Positions 1-12,955 of a stretch of DNA of 64,000 bases are shown piece by piece (position 1 is the stretch's first letter; each line of letters begins with the position of its first letter). Source of the stretch: Tethya wilhelma (Eukaryota; Porifera; Demospongiae; Tethyida; Tethyidae); contig CAXIPT010000008.1 of assembly GCA_964030475.1 (NCBI GenBank), forward strand, positions 1,429,634-1,493,633. The letters run 5' to 3'. The translations under genes and the position numbers were made by a program. Under the pieces are notes generated by a model, which saw only the letters and a program-made list of their open reading frames with translations, did not search any database and had not been told where the DNA came from.

Positions 1-3000
1 GTGGTGAGTGTATGAACATTATTATAGTGATGAACTTCTACATCTCTGCTCCCTGGAAGTTGAACCAATAAATTGTGTCCCATGATAGTGTTATTAATAT
101 CAATCATGCTAAAATTAGTGAATTGTTGCCTTACTTTCTTCCAAAATAGGAAAAGGGTGGGATGGGAAAGAAGGTACCTTGCACTTGTGATGATTGCATG
201 GCAGCATTTATGTTACACTAAATAATTATAATAATACCATATAGTGGGAAAGTTTTGTGGAGTTTAGTTTTCGCAGAGCACGATCCATTCCGGTCCTTGA
301 AAGTTTTATTCGTGAAATTCTCTATAATGTATATATGTATGGGCTCACACAGCTCATCCGCGAAAGTTAAAACGCAAAAAAATGTTTAACTAGAGACATC
401 CGCTAAGTTTGATGCAGCAAAACTTTCCTGCTCTACGGAGGTGCTATTGCACAGAAGTTGTAATTTACACCATGTAGTGAAGCTACAATGTGCACATCAA
501 TAGGAGACCATACGCACGAATTGCATTCCAATAACATGTTTTAAACCAACGAAATTGTTGATCAGTATTGATTTTGGGCCGTTTTTTCTTGCTGCTTCTG
601 TGCAATAGCACCTTTAATGTTTTGTTTCTAGAAAGTTGATATACGAAAGAGGCTGACTGTAATGTGCTTGCAAATTGCAACTGGGATGGAGTATCTAGCT
701 CAGGAGAAGTTTGTTCATCGTGATCTTGCAGCAAGGAACTGCATGTAAGTCATACCAGTATGAATTTTATGCACACAATGGCAGCATTTTGGAGAATTCA
801 TGCATACCCGTTGAATTGGTTGCTTACTTATATAGCATGTATAAAGTCTTATGTTGTTGTTGTTGTTGTTGTTACCCCTTCACCTTAATTATTAACCTCA
901 CCTGACCAATATTGGCGTGCCATATACTTTGACAACTGTCTGCCTTAGGTGGTGGTGGTGTATAGCAAACTTAACTCACCTACACAAGACAAATAAATTT
1001 ATACCTATTAACTTACTACAACAACTTTGGTAAGACTGTTCGATATCCGTTTGTGAAAAACACGTTCTCCAAAATAAACTGGCATTGAGCCATAAATATT
1101 CACACATAATATTATGTTATTGTAGAGCAAGAAACTAAAGCTTTATTAATCAGTTTAGAGTCCTACTATAGGATTAATTAGTACAGTATGACATAGCATG
1201 ATGGGTATGAAGCTATATGTCTTCCAGTGATCAATCTGTACTGCAGTCACTTGATTTCATAGCTTCAAAAAATCAACTTGAATTTGTAAATTTGTAACAA
1301 TGCACTACAGTTGAACCTCCGAGAAGTAGACATTGCATGTCAGTCTATGGCACGGATTTAAATTACCATAGTCGTTGAAAAGTAGTCACTCCTTGATTCC
1401 AGACAGCAGACAACTTGAAAGCTGTGCTCCCGATGTGTCTTTATACCATACAAACTTGCTTCCAAATAATGGCTAAACAGACACTCAGGAAACCACACCT
1501 TAAGATTGTGCTTTGTACATAAAATTGTGCATAATAAGTAAACTAGCGCCCACACTATTTAACATTATGGTCAGCTCTGCATGGTCACCAAATGCTCCTT
1601 GCAAGAGAAGTCTTTGCAAAGCAGCTAGACGGACAAGCTAACCACAAAAATTGATGAGAATGCACTCAATGTGCATATCCTCTCAGGCTGGCATTTTATC
1701 CTCAGCAATATTAAACCCCACGCCCTCCCCATAAATTGATCATTAATTTTATGCATAATTTAGTGAACTTTTGAGATAGGGACAACCTCCAAAAAGGGGA
1801 CAAAAGTCCTAACTCCAAAGTGTCCTTTGTTCGGAGGTTCGAGTGTACCACAATATCATTTACTTGTCATATAGGATTGACATTCACTTTGTCATCAAAA
1901 TAGCTGACTTTGGTCTCTCAGAAGATGTCTACTCCAAGGAGTACTTCAGAGAGATCAAGTCTGATCAAAGTGTGAAGCTCCCTTGCAAATGGATGGCTCC
2001 AGAGAGTCTGAATGATGGCATTTTCTCAGAAAAAACAGACGTGGTAAGCTACTGAGCTGTTGAGTGGTGTAGAACCACTCGTTGCTGCAAAACAGAGCAT
2101 TCTTAAGATCCTACAACAAATAATTTGCTATTCAATAAATTGTGTTTTCTGTTCTCTTACTCTAGTGGTCATTTGGTGTGACCTGCTGGGAGGTTTTCAG
2201 TGGTGGGAAGATGCCTTATCCTGGGATGAATCCACTTCAGGTCTCAAAGATGCTAGACTCTAGAGAGAGACTTAGCAAGCCACTCAATGCGGCTTGCTCT
2301 GAGGAGATGTGAGTATATATAATAGCTAGTGCAGGATTTCTGTAATTTTGAGCATGATTTTCATGAAAGCTTGTCACCAGGCATAATGTACATCATACAT
2401 AATATTATTAACTGATGTTATAATCCATATCAGTGGAGCACTCTAGCTCATTATATTGACACAAAATCTCCATGCATCCTGTGTGTTAGGACTGGTTCAC
2501 AATATGATGCATTGATGCACATAATTCTACTTTATATTGGGTAATGCAGCGGTGACGCTAAACTTTTTCGCAGAATTAGAAAAGATTTCTAAGTACATGT
2601 TTGATACACAATTTTGTTGCGTTTTAGAGTATATGAATTTTTTTTAGTGACCCGCCAATCTAACACAGCCCAATATATTGTGAACCAGGCTTTAATCATG
2701 TCACATCCAGGTTTCAACTAATGATGGACACCTGGGCTCATGACCCAAATGAGAGACCAAGATTTAGTGAATTAGCTAAAACCATTGCTGCTTACGCTGA
2801 AGACATTGCTGGCTATTTGGATATCAGTTCATTCAACCCATTTAAGAGCCCAGCAAAAGAATCACTATCAACCAAATCAGACCAGATTACTGCTTCAACT
2901 GAGAATGAGAAACAATCAGTTTGCTTACAGAGTATCAACCCAGAACAGAAAGGAAAAGCATCACCCAAAGCCTCTCCTAAGAAAATATTGAAGCGGAGAT

Positions 3001-3173
3001 CTCCAAAAGCATCTCCAAAGCCTTCTCCTAATTCCTCACCGAATGCTACTCTAAAACTGTTGTCACGCCATAATTCTCCATCACTTTCACTTCAACAGAT
3101 GTTTCCATCAAGCTCTAGCATGGGTGAATGTGTGGAGACGGACATCAAGATAGTTATTCATGAATCCAACTAG
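1..3173 (+). CDS. 3' part of SRCR-type receptor tyrosine kinase, gene 1 (partial)
   Basis: This is the catalytic end of a receptor tyrosine kinase whose 5' part lies left of the window. Exons are 1-3 (last codon GTG, then donor GTGAGT), 632-744, 1875-2043, 2166-2308 and 2711-3173. The four full exons total 888 nt, so the frame closes on the TAG at 3171-3173. Visible motifs are HRDLAARN (catalytic loop), DFG with a following YSKEY activation segment, KWMAPES, and [10 protein letters not shown]. The C-terminal tail of about 120 residues is rich in Ser-Pro-Lys repeats and ends IVIHESN. The exons match gene 3 (16332-24142) almost base for base and have the same lengths, except the last (463 against 433 nt). 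The introns do not align. The catalytic Asp and the DFG are intact, so the piece looks functional. By homology to gene 3 the missing part should hold SRCR domains and a membrane helix. Confidence 0.9.
237..438. repeat. Miniature inverted-repeat element, CCGTATAGC family (degenerate)
   Basis: The ends are inverted (CCATATAGTGGGAAAGTTTTG-like on the left, CAAAACTTTCC...CTACGG on the right). The length is about 200 bp, as in the better preserved copies at 8682, 12349, 18745 and 33645. It lies in the first intron of gene 1. Confidence 0.6.
745..1874 (+). other. Intron of gene 1
   Basis: This intron separates the HRD exon from the DFG exon. It holds a short GTT trinucleotide run near 850-871. I see no coding exon in it. 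It does not resemble the equivalent intron of gene 3 (21745-23077). Confidence 0.6.
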
Positions 3174-4463
3174 GTACCAACATGTGAAGTACAAAATATT
3201 CTGCATGCCTAATCGTTATTCAGCCAGCTGTGTATGTGACTCTCCATTTGTGAACGACATCATGTATGATTATTTGTAATTGCCATGTCAGTCTTTATTA
3301 TCTTGCTATCCCTTCCCCTCACGCTAAAAATCTGGAATTAGGTAAATATCGTCAATAATGCGTGCAATGATGCTCCACCCACATTATTGAGCAAGGCGCC
3401 AAATTTATTTGAGACGCATCTCGGACACTGAGACTCTAGTCTCGCTAGCCAGACTCATCAGGAGCAGACAGAATCATAAGATGGAAGCTTCCAGCTGACT
3501 ATATAACTATCCAGCAATTCAGAGCACCTTCTTGGTTAGTTTGACTGCATGCATGAGGGAAGCACTCTACTAAAAATTATATGTCATGTGATGTGTCTAG
3601 TCCGGTGTACTAGTTTTCCCTTTCAGGAAAGAGCACTATGTAAATATCTGTTGAACCATAGATAGACACTTACAGTACTGCTGAAGTGCCCTAAAAAACG
3701 CAGTAGAAAATAATGGTAGAGGAGAAAAGTTTATTCCTTCCGGACTGGTCATGCTGAACCTACTAACTTACAGTGCCTGTCCACAGTCCTACCTGCCAGT
3801 GATAATATTGAAGGTGTATCTAGTGTACAGATAAGAAGTCCCATGTACACAGAATAGAGCTTATCTGAGCTTATTTGATTGTGTGCTGTCCAGAAATTTG
3901 TGTCCAGTGTCCAGTTTTTGTTTAACCCTTCCTGAACACAGTAGTAAGGGCTGAATGTCTGGTTGGCTGCAGAGTGCAAGTAAGAGAGTCTATAGTGGTG
4001 GCATTACTTGGGCCTTAGCCAATTCTCTCTTGTAAATATCTACCCTTGTCTGACAATGCATGTAAATGTCCAGGAATAGCTTGACCAAGGGTCACAATAA
4101 TATTGCATGTGAATTTACATGTGTAGGACTATAGGCTGCTATTTGTGGGGTATGTGTGAGAGGTATGTCTGAAGTATGCACCAGTACTATATCAATATCC
4201 CCAGTATTGGCGAACTTGGTGCAGTAAAAAAACTGTCCAGACATTGATTACTTCCTCTACATGGTGCCGGAATATTGATTAACTATACATAGGCTTGCTA
4301 GACTCAAGTCAGTCAAATTGAGCTACCATCTGTAAGCCAGCTAGCTATCTATAGCATCAGATTTATGGCAAATTCTCTGCCTGCAACGTTAACAAGTGCT
4401 AGACTCCTTATTTGAAGAATCCTCTGTGGTACTACTCTTACATGAGATAGCTGATGTTATAAT
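3174..4463. other. 3' flank of gene 1, no gene seen
   Basis: About 1.3 kb without a supported gene. The first 250 bases resemble the flank after gene 3 (24143-24370), including a segment reading TGATGCTCCACCC. The duplication that made the paralogues therefore extended past the stop codon. Confidence 0.6.
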
Positions 4464-4919
4464 TAGTAAAAATTTCATAAAAATTAGTGGGGTAGGAATG
4501 GGCAGTGCTGTAAAAAGTAAGGAAACAAGGCATGCATGTCGCAATTTCGGCACATGACTACTTCATTTTCATTTTCAATTCCTCATGCATCCAGTCATAT
4601 AAAATAAATACTGATTATGGTTCAAACAATGCTGTACATGCCCATTGATATTATTATAATAATGGCTTGATGTCATAGATTGTGCAAGCCAATCACAGTG
4701 TACATTGCATGGCTATAGCTAAGTTAGCTAAAGTACATAAGCAGGCAATTTACTTACGAAATGTTCAGTTAACCCTCAAAACTCCTAGGTTAAATTGCAA
4801 GACTTGGACATAAAAATGAAGTAGTCATGTGCCGAAATTGCGACATGCATGCCTTGTTTCCTTACTTTTTTACAGCACTGCCCATTCCTACCCCACTAAT
4901 TTTTATGAAATTTTTACTA
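4464..4919. repeat. Foldback element with ~125-bp arms (TAGTAAAAATTTCAT ends)
   Basis: The left arm, starting TAGTAAAAATTTCATAAAAA, is repeated inverted at the right end, and the arms pair over roughly 125 bp. Both carry GGGCAGTGCTGTAAAAAGTA. Relatives lie at 34372-34681 and in part at 60090-60300. It is a non-autonomous DNA element with no coding capacity. Confidence 0.85.
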
Positions 4920-5279
4920 TACTTGTTCATTCACTTTTTTTCAACACTAAAGTGTGGAGACTATCAGAGACTGGTTAGTCCCTAACAAAAAGCTTGGGTA
5001 GTAGTAACTGTTTTCATAAAGCTAAACTAGGCTAATGCGCATGCGCATTAAATGCCACGTGAATAGATAACGACCTTTGAACTCTACCTACGTAACTTCA
5101 TAAGATGGCTGCACTGAAGTACACAAATTTATAGGCTAAGTTTCTAGATCATGTTTTAGTACATTTTGGCAGTAAACAAGTGTAAAATATGCTAGTCCAG
5201 ATGAAAAGAAGTTACTTTGTGTATTCAAAACCACCTCAGTGTCTTTTGTTTTCCTGGAAATCTCGTTCAAGTACTGAAG

Positions 5280-5829
5280 CAAGGGGTAGTCACTCCCAGT
5301 CCGCGTATGGTTCCGTTTGCGACCGGGATCAAGATGGAATCAAGAAATCAAAGCAGATTTTCAACAAAAATCAAGCGATCAAGCTTGCTTTGTAGTCGAA
5401 ACTCGATCAAGATCAAGACTGCTGCGACTATTATGACGTAATTGATAGACTGTGCAATTTCAATTTTTTTTTTCGTATAAATAGAAATGTGTATACGGTT
5501 CGCCGATTAGCGCAAGCTCTGTGGAGAGAGTTCGATTTGCCAGTCTAGATTGGTGCAGGTGACACTTTTACTCCACTATACACCTAGTACCAGCATTAAA
5601 TTCATGTTGTAGCAGTTCCTTCTCGAACTGTAGTTAGTTATGCGCATTTTGCACGTGCAATCGCCCGAGGGTCAAAGTTCATTGATCAAGCGCTAGGTTT
5701 GACTTCGATCAAAGGATCAAGGACCATTTTTACTGTGAATCAAGCGATCAAGGCGACTTTTAGTGGATCAAGACTCTTGATCCCGGTCGCAAACGGAACC
5801 ATACACGGAGTGGGAGTGACTACCCCTTG
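5280..5829. mobile_element. 550-bp TIR element with 5-bp target duplication
   Basis: The terminal inverted repeats start CAAGGGGTAGTCACTCCCA and extend for about 50 bp with two mismatches. A 5-bp duplication TGAAG flanks it (5275-5279 and 5830-5834). The interior repeats GATCAAG-like motifs on both strands, and I see no transposase. It has interrupted an older repeat that is also present, without this insert, near 34690-34990. Confidence 0.85.
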
Positions 5830-6017
5830 TGAAGTCAGTGAGTAAGTGAGAACAAATTGCGTGGGTGTAGCTTCTGACTAGCGCTCTGCTCCAATAGCTT
5901 AGGAAAGTATCTGTGATCCTTAGGCGTTATATATATGCTGTTGGTAATCTGTCTAGGAGAGCTTCTGGGCAAGTTTAAAGGCTGAACTTTGTTTTGTTAG
6001 ATTTTTATCGTAAAGTG

Positions 6018-6756
6018 TGGGATGTCCCCCCTCATATTGTCCCCCCGGACATTATTCACTAGAGAATTTTGTCCCCCCGGACATTATTCACTAGTGAATT
6101 TTGTCCCCCCGGACATTATTCACTAGTGAATATTGTCCCCCCTCAGTGAATAATGTCCCCCCTTCCAAATGATGCCAAATAATGGCAATGATGAGAAAAC
6201 AGTATTTTTCAAGGGGGGACAAAATTCACTAGTGAATTTTTGTCCCCCCCTCCCAAACTCACAAACCGCATGCAGCTTAGCCGCATTCTATAGGCTCAGC
6301 TTAGTCAGCTACGCAGCTAGGAAGGCCTGAAACTCGGACCAGGTCCAAATTACCTGCAGCATGACATTGTAATAGTGTGTAGGCTATAAGCTTCAGTACT
6401 ACCTGCCCTCCCTCCAAACGTTAACTTCAAAATGTTAGCCCGGCGGGCTAGCTCACAAAACTAATATATAGTTGCTGCACAATATTAAAGCGGGAGGGGC
6501 TAAGATTGCCACACATTCTTAGTAGGGTGCATGGTGCACAGCGCTTCAGCGGCTACTGGCTAAAAACGCTGGCAAGAGTGTTGAGACTGTTTTATCTATG
6601 CCAGAGCTCTTTAGTATACTTTTGGAGGGGGGGGACATTATTCACTAAGGGGGACAATATTCACTAGTGAATAATGTCCGGGGGGACATTATTCACTAGT
6701 GAATTATGTCCGGGGGGACAAAATTCACGGGGGGACATTATTCACTGCGACACCGT
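6018..6756. mobile_element. Foldback element with iterated GTCCCCCC / ATTCACTAGTGAAT arms
   Basis: Both ends carry several tandem copies of a unit built on GGACATTATTCACTAGTGAAT and runs of C or G. The right-hand array (about 6625-6756) is inverted relative to the left one (6018-6245). The core ATTCACTAGTGAAT is itself palindromic. The middle (6250-6620) is ordinary AT-rich sequence with no ORF. Confidence 0.75.
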
Positions 6757-6999
6757 ACGTATGATTAATCATAGTATCTATGGATTAATTTATGTTGAGT
6801 GGGGCTGCTCCTATTATAATCAGTAATGTTACGTGAAAAATTACAAAAATGACTGTAATGTGTGTATAAGTACGTGTAGAACACCAACACAAAATTACCA
6901 TTAGTCAGCCTCAGAGCATAAAAGTCAGGCAAAGAAGTTGAATAGACAATACTGAGATTAATTATTTGTATGGTAGAAGGCTATACTAGTATATTAGCT

Positions 7000-9900
7000 A
7001 TGACTATCATGCTGCTACTTAGAGTAGTATCTGTTGCAAGTATGTTGAAGTTGTTTCTGTGTGCAGGTATTCTGTGAAGACAATAATATGTTATAGTAAA
7101 TGCAGACTTTATTGTTCAAATTTCTATAGCTGGGTGTACTGACAATGGTGTGAGACTATATGAACCAGACCCTCCAAATAAAGGTGTTGTTCAGTTCTGT
7201 AGAGGTGGTGTGTGGGGAGAAGTGTGTCCTGATGGCTGGGATGACAGTGATGCTACAGTGGTGTGTAGACAGCTTGGATATGATGTTGAAGGTTGGCTCA
7301 TTAATCATGAATGTCTCATGCACTATAATATAGTTACATGTAGTTCAAGTTCTTCCTTGTACACATGTCAGGTGGTGAATCTGCTCGTGCTAGTAGCAGT
7401 TTCAATCATCCATTTGGTGACAATGATTTTTTGAGAGATGTACGATGTGTGGGAAATGAGCTTATGCTGTCAGATTGTAGTGCTGACACTCAGAGACAGT
7501 GTCATTCCACTGAGTTCAATAGAGCTGCAGTGATCTGTCCATCAACTGTGGTAGCAACTGAAGTGGAAGATGAATTAACACCAATGGGTATGAATGATTC
7601 TATAGTACAGTTAAGTTCAGCTGCTAGCCTCATAAAAGTGTGATTTGAGCTCTAATAAGTAATAAAATTATCATAATATTACTGAGCTATAGTGATCTGT
7701 CTACTGTTATCAGTTGAAGGAAGTGTGTATACCTTTTGTTTAGGCATAAATAGTTGTTAACTTCTAAAATTATTGTAACCTTCATATGCACACTGAACAG
7801 AGACCATGCCTACCTCGATCTCAACCACTGTTGAAGAAACATTTACAGATCTTGGATCGACAATGACTGTCTTTCCTGATGATGATAGAAATGTGACTGA
7901 AGTGACAGGTAAGAGTTGAGTGTATCATGTGTTTGTGTACCACTTATTTGTCACAGTTATTCTTCTTGATATGCCCAATGCATGCTAGCATTGACCTCAG
8001 CAAAGATTGGCAATTTAATGGCACTAATTCTAACAAAGCTTCATTGCTCATTCTGATTACAAGAACGTAAAGGCACCTTCTTCTAAGGACCGTGGACTGT
8101 GGACTTATGTCCCCATTTTTTCTCTTCAAATTACGAATTACAGTAACACTGAATTTTGATATGGGAAAACAAAAGTAAAACTACTCTCTTTCAACAAAGT
8201 GTACTACTACAATGTCATGTGGTCATGTACGTAGTGTTGTAGCATTGTCATGTAATGTTGACGCTTGGCAGCTGTTTAATACATGAATAATAGTATGTAG
8301 TTCTGAATATTGGCTCCAGTTGTGTCTGACCAACAGTACTCTTGGTAACGGTCATGTAATAAATTAAGGCACTTCATTGGTTATATGTTTTACTACCGTA
8401 GCGGTTTAAGTTATCAATGGAATGGTTAAACAGTGCAGTCTATGGTCTATTCCGTGGTCCAGTCCACAGTCCAATCCATGGTCCGCAATCCAGGTTACCC
8501 TTCTTATTTGGTTGATATTACCTGTTTCTATAAGCCAGTGTGTAACAATGATAACTGATGAATAAGGAATTCACAGAGTTCACAGAAATCTTAATCAAAA
8601 TAATCATCTGTATATATTACTAGTGTGTCTGTGTCACTGCAGTTGGCAATATTGTCAGTTATTGTTAGCTTGAATTGTATACCGTATAGCCGGAAAATTT
8701 GGCGAGAATTAAATTTGCCGGATTGAGCAAACTCAGATATTAATTTGGTGGAGCGAGCCAGCTACGGTGATCACGTGCATGATATGCAAACGTATGCATA
8801 TACGTATACGTAGGCGCACTAAATATTGGTGGATTTCAATTTGGGGGTACTAAGTCCCATCCGCCAATCAGCAAAATTTAATTCCCCGCCAAATTTTCCG
8901 GCTATACGGTACATTTTTTGGGGCACATGTAAATATTATTATAAGTTTCCTTTTCATATGTGCACAACCTGAATATGAAACTGTATGCATATATACTGCT
9001 ACTGTAGCTTAGTTTGACTGACTCTTTCAACTGTGTTTAATTGAAATCTTAAATTCCATTTTCATGATTAAATAGCCACAGGGTATGCTGTGTGTATGGT
9101 AGCTTCATATTTACCTCAGTGTGCATACATGCTGCATGCATGTGTCTCTATACTAATAGATATTGAGACCACACCTACCACACCTTCTACTCCAATGTCA
9201 CTGAGCACTGGGTCATCATCATCAAATAATGTCACTAGTCAAGACATGACTACTGAAGTGACAAGTAAGAGTAAAACAATACTTATCAGTGCCACTAGAT
9301 ATTACCTTCATAGATGCAGGCTTATGTACTTGCATACTTACACGTACGCATGCAGAGTAACATAGTACCAATGAGAGTATGACCTTGAATATTACCACTT
9401 TACAATAGATACTCAGTCTCTGCCTACTCCTACCACTACTGAGTCTCATCAGCCAACCACCTCCGATCAGGGAACAACCACCATGTCCTCAGATCGTACA
9501 TCATCAAATGATGTCACTGATCACGAAATGACTGAAGTAACAAGTAAGAAATAATGATGTGTTAGCTAGGATGTGCGTACATTATGTCCACAGGTGTGTG
9601 TATGTGTGTGAATGTGTTGTTATCCTTTCATGATTTTGTTTATTTTCAAAACTATATACAAAATTAATGTTATACTTGACCAGATGACTTTGGACCAAAT
9701 TGATTAATGTTTATCAAATGAATATTTCATGATTTTTTTTATCTTGTAGACTATACAAATGTTATTCTTGACCAGATGGCTACCAATCCAATTGATAAGT
9801 GTATACCAGAATATATCTTTCTAACAGGTTGTGCTGACAATGATGTGAGACTATTTGGACCAGGCCCTCCAAATGAAGGTGCTGTTCAGTTTTGTAGAGG

Positions 9901-10523
9901 TGGTGTGTGGGGAGAAGTGTGTCCTGATGGCTGGGATGACAATGATGCTACAGTGGTGTGTAGACAGCTCGGATATGATGTTGAAGGTTGGTTTATGAAT
10001 GCATGCATAATGTTGTCTTAGTATGATGGTATCATAACATGGATTCATCATCACACATGTCAGGTGATGAATCTGCTCGTGCTAGTAGCAGTTTCAACCA
10101 TCCATCTAGTGGCAATGATTTTTTGAGAGATGTACGATGTGTGGGAAATGAGCTTATGCTGTCAGATTGTAGTGCTGACACTCGGGGACGATGTCATTCC
10201 ATTGAGTTCTCTAGAGCTGCAGTGAGCTGTCCATCAACTGTGGTAACAACTGAAGCAGAAAGTGAATTGACACCAACCAGTAAGGAAATGAATTTTTGTG
10301 TTTTTGTACTTTATTATTTTCTTTCAAAGTATGACATAAATATCAAAGTTTTTGTCGATCTCAAAAGTACTAATATTTTGATTCATCATAATTTATGTTA
10401 ATTCAATAGGTACTCAGACCACGCCCACTTCAACTAATATTGAGTTAACATTTTCTGATCTTGGATCAACAGTGCCTTTGACTCCTAGTGATGTTACTGA
10501 TCGAGATGTGACTGCAGTTACAG
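7000..10523 (+). CDS. SRCR-domain receptor ectodomain gene, gene 2 (no membrane or kinase exons)
   Basis: Exons: signal peptide 7009-7066 (an in-frame ATG also lies at 7000; 7009 aligns with the start of gene 3), 7130-7291, 7372-7587, 7801-7908, 9160-9264, 9409-9543, 9828-9986, 10064-10279, 10410-10523. All junctions are phase 1 with GT/AG borders. The product would be a signal peptide (MLLLRVVSVAS...), SRCR1, three Thr/Ser-rich stalk exons, SRCR2 and another stalk exon, about 424 aa and still open. No transmembrane or kinase exon follows before the next signal-peptide exon at 16332. If the last intron is retained, the frame stops at 10535-10537, giving a secreted protein. Otherwise the transcript must splice into gene 3, whose exons are phase-compatible, or the gene has lost its 3' half. 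Exon calls are strong. The 3' end is unresolved. Confidence 0.8.
7130..7587 (+). other. SRCR domain 1 (two exons)
   Basis: One group-A-like SRCR domain is coded by exons 7130-7291 and 7372-7587, split after the RQLGYDVEG motif. Landmarks are [54 protein letters not shown] and AAVIC, giving eight Cys. The intron is only 80 bp. A two-exon SRCR structure is typical of group A; the extra Cys pair near the N-terminus is common in invertebrate SRCRs. Confidence 0.92.
7801..9543 (+). other. Thr/Ser-rich stalk exons of gene 2
   Basis: Three exons (7801-7908, 9160-9264, 9409-9543), each a multiple of 3 and phase 1-1, code low-complexity Thr/Ser/Pro segments such as TTPTTPSTPM. They end in related motifs (DVTEVT, QDMTTEVT, HEMTEVT). 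They look like O-glycosylated spacers between SRCR domains. Exon 9409-9543 has a near copy in gene 3 at 17459-17593. Confidence 0.85.
8682..8909. repeat. MITE with CCGTATAGC inverted ends and TA duplication
   Basis: The 228-bp element starts CCGTATAGCCGG and ends with the inverse, flanked by TA on both sides. That fits a Tc1/mariner-type target. It lies in the intron between stalk exons of gene 2. Confidence 0.85.
9828..10279 (+). other. SRCR domain 2 (two exons)
   Basis: Exons 9828-9986 and 10064-10279 code [28 protein letters not shown], then GDESARASS, FLRDVRCVGNE, LSDC and AAVSC. The central 100 bases are almost identical to those in the other four SRCR copies. Differences cluster in the segments after VRL, before GNDFLRD and in the loop TRGRCHSIEF. 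Confidence 0.92.
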
Positions 10524-11089
10524 GTAAGAGATTTTAGTGTTGACAATTGGAAGAATTATTAATTTTACTAGTTCAATTCTAGCCAAATTTACCCGCTATA
10601 CAGTGTTTAACCTCCGTGGGTACATATACATTTGCTATCTACCTACATGAACTCGCACAGCCCATAGATAATTAACTATGTCCCCTGTTGATTACTAAAC
10701 AGCTTGTACATAATTAAGAGCAACTTCAGTAACTAGCTCTAGAGTACTGAGGTGTACTTTCTTTTGGGTTACCGTGTCTTTTTCTCCTTAAATTTTTTCC
10801 ACCATTATAAGTTAAGTCATTTTGACTGATTTATTAAAGATTATATGTGTGTGTGTGTGTGTGTGCGTGTGTGTGTGTGTGTGTGTAAAGGGACATAAGC
10901 ATGGTTTGCAATATTTTCCATTAATTTTGCGTCAAGTAAATAATCTTCTTGCACTAATATATCCTATCAAATGCATGCTTTGAAACTTTTCTAACTCTGC
11001 TTCAACATTAGCATTAATTGCAAATTGCATCACTCAATAATAACTAAAAATACACAATGTAATGTGTCATACTGCAAACAAGGCCTTAC
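10524..11089. other. Sequence between gene 2 and the nested minus-strand gene
   Basis: The first 60 bases resemble the intron after 17162 in gene 3. A (TG)n microsatellite spans 10845-10886. I see no transmembrane or kinase exon, and no further exon of the minus-strand gene. Confidence 0.6.
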
Positions 11090-12904
11090 TAGCAAATCCA
11101 TTTATGATGAAGACGGTGAGGAAGTAGATGATTCTCTTTCTAGCCTGAGACTGTCCTTTCATTATCAACATATCCACAGCTCCATAATGAGGGTGATTCT
11201 TACGAAGATTCTCTAAACATTGGAAACAAACAAACAAATAAACAAATAAAAAAAACTATCACCTAAACTCTGATCATGCACCATGCAGATAACAGATCAA
11301 CTCACTATGCTGTCTTCTGAGGTGTTTGATCCATCTCATGATCTTCCAGTAAATGACCACCAAGAGAACGAACGCTACAAGGTAACTGCTGCCAATTGTG
11401 TATCCATAAACAGCCAAAAGGTTTTGAATTCTATCCACATAGACAGCTGCAGCCTGAGGAAGAAAATCAATGGAAGGGGGGGATTGTGTGTGTGTTGTGA
11501 TAATAAAAGTATATATCGATCGCTGTAAAATTGAATGTAACTTACTTGGCTGGCTCCAGTTGCTATGGGTACGACATTACCAAAATGTGGCTTACACCTG
11601 TAGACAACAATTCAGATAGATAGATTCACAAAAGTTTTGCTGTATAGCTAACTAGTAAGGAGTTTTAACAAGTAACCGCTGAATCTCCTTGATGCAATAT
11701 TATAAAGGTCACAAAGGTTAGCAATGATAAAACACGAGCACACATACACCACAGAGAGAGAGAAAGAGAGAAAGAAACTCGAAACTACCGTATACTGCTT
11801 AAGTTTCGTGGTACTTAACTTTCGCAGTTTTCGCAGATCGAACGTTATCCGCAAAAATTGTTCAACGAAAAATTGCGTGCTCATATGCATGCACACACGA
11901 ATGATATCAATCCGCGAAACTTATTCAACGAAAATCTGCAATAGCGCAATCCGCGAAAATTAAGTAACCTCGAAAATTAAGCGGCATATGGTATAGCCTA
12001 CCAGCAACTGCAGTTGTTAGCATCATTGATGAAAGGCATCGTCCCTTCCAGCACTCCAAAGGAGAGGAGAATGATAAAGAATGGAATAAACCTGTCCAGT
12101 ACACATTTGGAATACATATTGAACACACACACACACAATTTACACACAAAGCTGTTTACTTTGGGAGTTATCTAGACTTGTGGTGAACCAGAAACAACAT
12201 ACAAAGTTAGTTTATGTAAACTGGCAATGGGAGACACAAAAATGCATACAGGCAGGCCCATGTATATAGCTCTTATCACACACGAAAATCAGACTAAAGT
12301 CAATTCGTGTTTACTCGAGCATTCGTTTTTCTTGCTCTAACCTGACTACCGTATAGCTCCAAATTTTCGTGGTTCAAAAAGTTCGTGAAAAGTCTGTCTT
12401 TGCCGTTTTGAGCTAATTTTCGTGAATCACGATCTCTGAAATTATATTGCCGATATACGGTTTTCTAAATTTTCGTGGAGAAAATTTTCGTGATATACGG
12501 TCAAATCACGAAATTCACGAAAATATTGTACCACAAAAATTTGGAGCTATACGGTATTTGTGAGCTAACCGATTTCAATAATTACAATTTAGGAGCAAAT
12601 TTCATGTTGATTCAAAACTACCACTCACCAGTCAAAATCTCTGCGTTTGGTGCCGTTATTATGGCAAGTATTTTACCCATATTATAACAAAGAAAGTCTA
12701 CTTGACTTTCAGGGCTCAGGTAAAAGCGAACAAAATTGTCACAATCTCATACCTACCATGCTACTGCAAAGGTGATAAAGGTCCTACAGGAAGACCACAC
12801 TGGTTGGAGATCCGCATCAGTCACATGTAGGCTAGTCTGTCAACACACACAAGGAGAGAGAATTGTTCTTGAAATTGACTCAGCATTAAGTGCTAGACAC
12901 ACAT

Positions 12905-12955
<51 letters not shown>

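Noticed and set aside
483..905. ORFs on both strands around the gene 1 HRD exon
   Set aside because: Shadows of the kinase exon 632-744 read in wrong frames and into introns.
8080..8490. GGACCGTGGACTGTGGACT and inverse GTCCACAGTCC as a TIR element
   Set aside because: Pairing is short, internally repetitive and lacks a clear target duplication.
12475..12700. Hydrophobic reading frame on the minus strand near 12640 (starting at an ATG before KILAIITAPNAEIL) considered as an exon of the minus-strand membrane gene
   Set aside because: No acceptor precedes it, its donor phase does not fit the next exon, and direct joining of 12757-12799 to 12002-12091 keeps frame.
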